A DNA stretch of 64,000 bases, taken from the NCBI GenBank assembly GCA_947475545.1, contig CANJLL010000005.1, positions 62,001-126,000 of the forward strand, given 5' to 3'. Positions within the stretch are counted from its first letter, which is position 1. The number at the start of each line of letters is the position of its first letter. This DNA comes from Chloroflexota bacterium. GTDB taxonomy: Bacteria > Chloroflexota > Limnocylindria > Limnocylindrales > CSP1-4. The notes beneath the pieces were generated by a model that was given only the letters and a program-made list of their open reading frames with translations, was not told the DNA's origin and ran no database searches. Positions 61,171 through 64,000 of this stretch are shown one piece after another. The translations under genes and the position numbers were made by a program.

Positions 61171-61629
61171 ATGTCGGACCACAAGCCGCCGATCGGCGAC
61201 TTCCTGCGCTACCCGCGAGGGCGCCTCCTGGCCGTCGTTGACGAGACGGCCGTCGCCGCCGCCGCCGTCGCGGCCCTGGTCGTCGCGGGCTTCGAGCCCG
61301 GTCGCATCGAGACCTACCGGGGAACGGCCGCGGCGACGGCCTTCGATGGGACCGGCGCCCAGCACGGGTTCCTGGGCCGGCTCCGCCGGATGGTGGAGTT
61401 CCTGATGATGGACCAGGCGCCCGACCTGGCCTGGTACGAGGCGGCCGCGCGCGACGGCCGAACGGTCGTGTCCGTGCGGCCACGGTGCGCCGCCGAGGTG
61501 CGTGCCGCGGTCGACGTCATCCGCGCCCAGGGCGGCCACTTCATCAACCACTTCGGCCGCCTGACCACCGAGGAGTTCGACCGCTGGCGTGGCCGGGAGC
61601 CCGGGCTGCCCGAGTACCTGAAGCGATGA
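61171..61629 (+). CDS. protein of unknown function, stress-protein-like
   Basis: A 152-residue protein starting MSDHKPPIGDFLRYPRGR with an alpha/beta fold pattern (LLAVVDETAVAAAAVAALVV, GFEPGRIETYRGTA, then GRTVVSVRP and FINHFGRLTTEEF). It resembles small general stress proteins of the DUF1269/YflT kind but assignment is weak. A GGAG site lies 12 nt upstream. Its stop overlaps the start of the osmolyte ABC transporter ATPase, so it is the first gene of that operon and could be an osmotic stress response protein. Confidence 0.5.
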   Translation: MSDHKPPIGDFLRYPRGRLLAVVDETAVAAAAVAALVVAGFEPGRIETYRGTAAATAFDGTGAQHGFLGRLRRMVEFLMMDQAPDLAWYEAAARDGRTVVSVRPRCAAEVRAAVDVIRAQGGHFINHFGRLTTEEFDRWRGREPGLPEYLKR

Positions 61630-62660
61630 GCGCTGTCGTGACAGGCATGCCGACCCGCGCCGCCGTGGGGATCACCCTGGAGCACGTGACCAAGCGGTAT
61701 GGCGCGGCGCCGGGCGCCCGGATCGCGGTCGACGACCTCTCCCTTGAGATTCCTGCCGGCCAGATCTGCGTGCTGGTGGGCCCGTCCGGGTGCGGCAAGA
61801 CCACCACGCTCAAGATGATCAACCGGCTCATCGCGCCGACCTCGGGTCGCGTGCTGATCGATGGCGTGGACGCCGCCAGCCGCGACCTGACGGACCTGCG
61901 GCGGTCGATCGGCTACGTGATCCAGCACGTGGGCCTCTTCCCGCACCTGACGATCGCCGAGAACGTGGCCACGGTGCCGCGTCTGCTCGGCTGGTCGGCC
62001 GAGCGCCAGCGGGAGCGGACGGATCAGCTGCTGGCGCTGGTGGGCCTGGATCCGGCCGTGGACCGTGACCGATATCCGGCCCGGCTCTCCGGCGGCGAGC
62101 GGCAGCGGGTCGGGGTGGCCCGGGCCCTCGCGGCCGATCCGCCCGTGCTGCTCATGGACGAGCCGTTCGGGGCCGTGGACCCCATCGTCCGGGAGCGGCT
62201 GCAGGACGAGTTCCTCCGCCTCCAGAGAGATCTCGCGAGGACGATCGTCTTCGTCACCCACGACATCGACGAGGCGATCAAGGTGGGCGATTGCATCGCC
62301 GTGCTCGACGTCGGCGGCCGCCTGGCCCAGTTCGGGAGCCCGGCCGAGATTCTCGCGGCGCCCGCGTCGGATTTCGTGGCCCGGTTTGTGGGGGCGGATC
62401 GCGGGCTGAAGCGGCTGTCGTTGAGCCTCATCGGGGACCTGGACACGTTCACCGCACTGGACACCCGGCCGGTCCCGCCGACGGCCCCGATGCTTGACCG
62501 AGGCACGTCGCTCAAGGATGCGCTCTCGATCCTGCTCGACGCCGGGGTGCAGGCCGGGGCTGTCGTCAATGACGCCGGGGCGGTCACCGGCCTCGTGACC
62601 GTCGACATGATTGCCGCTTCCCTCCGGCGGTCGGCAGCAGGAGCGCCCGATGCTGGTTGA
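61626..62660 (+). CDS. OpuC/ProV-type quaternary amine ABC transporter ATPase
   Basis: Walker A GPSGCGKTTT, signature LSGGERQRVGVARALA, Walker B LLMDEPFGAVDPIVRERLQ and an unusual CBS-like regulatory C-terminal domain (TSLKDALSILLDAGVQAGAV, TGLVTVDMIAASLRR). The family imports glycine betaine, choline or carnitine under osmotic stress; the CBS region is a known ionic-strength sensor in OpuA. Coupled to the preceding gene by ATGA; two permeases follow. Confidence 0.85.
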   Translation: MSAVVTGMPTRAAVGITLEHVTKRYGAAPGARIAVDDLSLEIPAGQICVLVGPSGCGKTTTLKMINRLIAPTSGRVLIDGVDAASRDLTDLRRSIGYVIQHVGLFPHLTIAENVATVPRLLGWSAERQRERTDQLLALVGLDPAVDRDRYPARLSGGERQRVGVARALAADPPVLLMDEPFGAVDPIVRERLQDEFLRLQRDLARTIVFVTHDIDEAIKVGDCIAVLDVGGRLAQFGSPAEILAAPASDFVARFVGADRGLKRLSLSLIGDLDTFTALDTRPVPPTAPMLDRGTSLKDALSILLDAGVQAGAVVNDAGAVTGLVTVDMIAASLRRSAAGAPDAG

Positions 62661-63366
62661 TCAGCCGCTGCTCGACCTCGGATGGATTGGCGCACACGCG
62701 GGGGACATTGCCCTGCGGACGCTCCAGCACCTGGGCCTCGGCGCCGTGGCGATGGCCGTCGGGTTTGCCGTCGCCTTCGCGCTCACGCTGGTGGCGGTCG
62801 GTCGCCCGCGACTCCTCGCGCCGCTGATCACGGGTGCCGGCGTGCTGTACACCATCCCGAGCCTGGCCCTGTTCGCGGCCCTGGTGCCGTTCACCGGCCT
62901 CTCGCTGCTGACGGCGGAGATCCCGCTGGTCCTGTACACGCAGCTCGTCCTGATCCGCGGCATCTCGGCCGGGTTCGCTGCTGCCCCGCCGGAGGTGCTC
63001 GAGGCCGCCGACGGACTTGGCTACACGCGCCGGCAGCGCTTCCTGGCCGTGGAGCTGCCGATTGCCATCCCGCTGATCGTCGCCGCGGTCCGGCTGGCCT
63101 CGGTCTCGACGATCGGGCTGGTCATGGTGGTGACGCTGATCGGCAACAACTTTGGTGGGCTGGGGCTGTTCATCAAGGAGGGGATTGCCAGCTTCTTTCC
63201 GACCAAGGTGTACGTCGGCGCCGCGCTCTCCGTGCTGCTCGCACTTGCCTCCGACCTGATGCTCGCCCGGCTGGAGCGCCGGCTCGCGCCGTGGGCCGAG
63301 TCGCATCGGGACGTCCAGCCCAGCGCGTCTGCCCCGCTGGCCGGCCTCGGCCCGATCGGGGCGTAG
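62650..63366 (+). CDS. OpuC-type ABC permease subunit
   Basis: A 238-residue permease with five or six membrane segments and the EAA-type coupling loop AADGLGYTRRQRFLAVELP that docks to the ATPase. It is one half of the OpuCB/OpuCD pair in osmolyte importers. It starts 11 nt inside the ATPase gene and ends 8 nt before the next permease. C-terminal tail is Pro/Ala-rich. Confidence 0.85.
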   Translation: MLVDQPLLDLGWIGAHAGDIALRTLQHLGLGAVAMAVGFAVAFALTLVAVGRPRLLAPLITGAGVLYTIPSLALFAALVPFTGLSLLTAEIPLVLYTQLVLIRGISAGFAAAPPEVLEAADGLGYTRRQRFLAVELPIAIPLIVAAVRLASVSTIGLVMVVTLIGNNFGGLGLFIKEGIASFFPTKVYVGAALSVLLALASDLMLARLERRLAPWAESHRDVQPSASAPLAGLGPIGA

Positions 63367-63374
63367 GCTCCGCC

Positions 63375-64000
63375 ATGGACCTCCTCGCCGCCACGATCGC
63401 CTGGCTGACCACGGCCGCGCGCTGGCAGGGCCCCGACGGGATCCCGACACGCATGCTTGAGCACCTCGAGATCGCTGTTCCATCGGTGCTTGCCGCGGCG
63501 CTGGTGGCGCTGCCGGTCGGGGCATGGATCGGCCACACGGGTCGCTACGCGGCTGCCGCGATCAACGTGGCCAACCTGGGGCGGGCCATCCCGTCCTATG
63601 CCGTCCTGGCGATCATCCTGCCGATCTCCCTCCGCCTCAGTCCCGACCTGGGCCTGTCTGTCATCCCCACGTTCACGGCCATGTGGCTGCTGGCGATCCC
63701 GCCGATCCTGATTGGCACGTTCGCGGGGATCCGCGCCGTCGACCGCGACCTGGTGGAGGCGGCCCGCGGCCTGGGCCTCACCGAGGTCCAGGTCCTGCGC
63801 GAGGTGGAGTTGCCGCTCGCCCTGCCGGTGGTCGCTGGCGGACTCCGGACGGCGGCGGTCCAGGTGATCGCCACCGCGACGCTCGGAGCGGTCGTCGCCT
63901 ACGGCGGGCTGGGGCGCTACATCATCGACGGCATCGCCCGCAACGAGGACGACCGGCTGATGGCCGGGGTGGTCCTGGTCGCGGGCATGGCGATCACTGC
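63375..64000 (+). CDS. OpuC-type ABC permease subunit (partial)
   Basis: ATG at 63375 opens a permease with helices near AAALVALPVGAWIGHTG and NLGRAIPSYAVLAIILPISL, the coupling loop EAARGLGLTEVQVLREVELP and GLGRYIIDGIARNEDDRL; it runs off the right edge. It is the second permease of the osmolyte ABC importer. The solute-binding protein is expected beyond the window. Confidence 0.85.
   Translation, partial: MDLLAATIAWLTTAARWQGPDGIPTRMLEHLEIAVPSVLAAALVALPVGAWIGHTGRYAAAAINVANLGRAIPSYAVLAIILPISLRLSPDLGLSVIPTFTAMWLLAIPPILIGTFAGIRAVDRDLVEAARGLGLTEVQVLREVELPLALPVVAGGLRTAAVQVIATATLGAVVAYGGLGRYIIDGIARNEDDRLMAGVVLVAGMAIT

Noticed and set aside
1-64000. Long open frames antisense to real genes
   Set aside because: High G+C removes stop codons, giving long shadow frames. 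These have repetitive Arg/Pro/Ala content, no domain motifs, and overlap genes with clear homology, so they are not called.

Overview
The window is high-GC bacterial chromosome (roughly 70% G+C by eye), densely coding, with many ATGA overlaps. Several features look like a monoderm-type lineage, probably Chloroflexota or less likely an actinobacterium. These are the wide use of leaderless promoters (a TANNNT box 6-9 nt before the start codon), System II cytochrome c maturation, a fused cytochrome b6/subunit IV, a CCA-encoded tRNA and the absence of outer-membrane machinery. No rRNA, CRISPR array, prophage or insertion sequence is visible. The taxonomic placement is inference.

Layout. 1-18.4 kb holds housekeeping and accessory genes: purK (3' end) and purE, a cytoplasmic trypsin/PDZ protease divergent from an HxlR regulator, a zinc-ribbon Nudix hydrolase and an MFS exporter, a heterodimeric ABC exporter, an SRPBCC-epimerase fusion, a hydrolase/enoyl-CoA hydratase pair, and an ECF sigma factor operon. 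In that operon the anti-sigma/FecR reading frame is broken by an in-frame TAG and a 3' frameshift. A surface fibronectin-like protein and an IscA/HesB protein follow.

18.4-43.9 kb is an energy-metabolism island. After a TerC protein come a NarX/NarL-type two-component system, a pseudo-receiver, a Tat-type Rieske lipoprotein, a TPR protein and a beta-propeller. Then come three multiheme cytochromes (6, 8 and 6 hemes), a TPR protein with CcdA, ResB, CcsA and a ResA-like thioredoxin (the haem-attachment machinery), a decaheme NapC-like cytochrome, and a Rieske/cytochrome b complex followed by a second, membrane-anchored decaheme cytochrome. About 40 haem sites lie in 20 kb. The simplest reading is a quinol-oxidising bc-type complex passing electrons to multihaem wires on the cell surface, under two-component control. 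A K+-channel-like protein with a TrkA-N domain closes the island.

43.9-64 kb holds a large LuxR-type ATPase regulator with a degenerate P-loop, an orphan DNA methyltransferase and a tRNA-Ile(UAU). Next are an M48 protease that lies in frame behind a TAG-terminated membrane protein, large low-complexity surface proteins, and a class V aminotransferase homologue lacking the PLP lysine, divergent from a sulfurtransferase. An ATP-dependent DNA ligase divergent from a GNAT acetyltransferase, and an OpuC-type osmolyte ABC transporter running off the end, complete the window. From 51.7 kb to 63.5 kb an ATGCTTGA/TCAAGCAT DNA word is strongly clustered on both strands and in several reading frames; it is nearly absent from the rest of the window.
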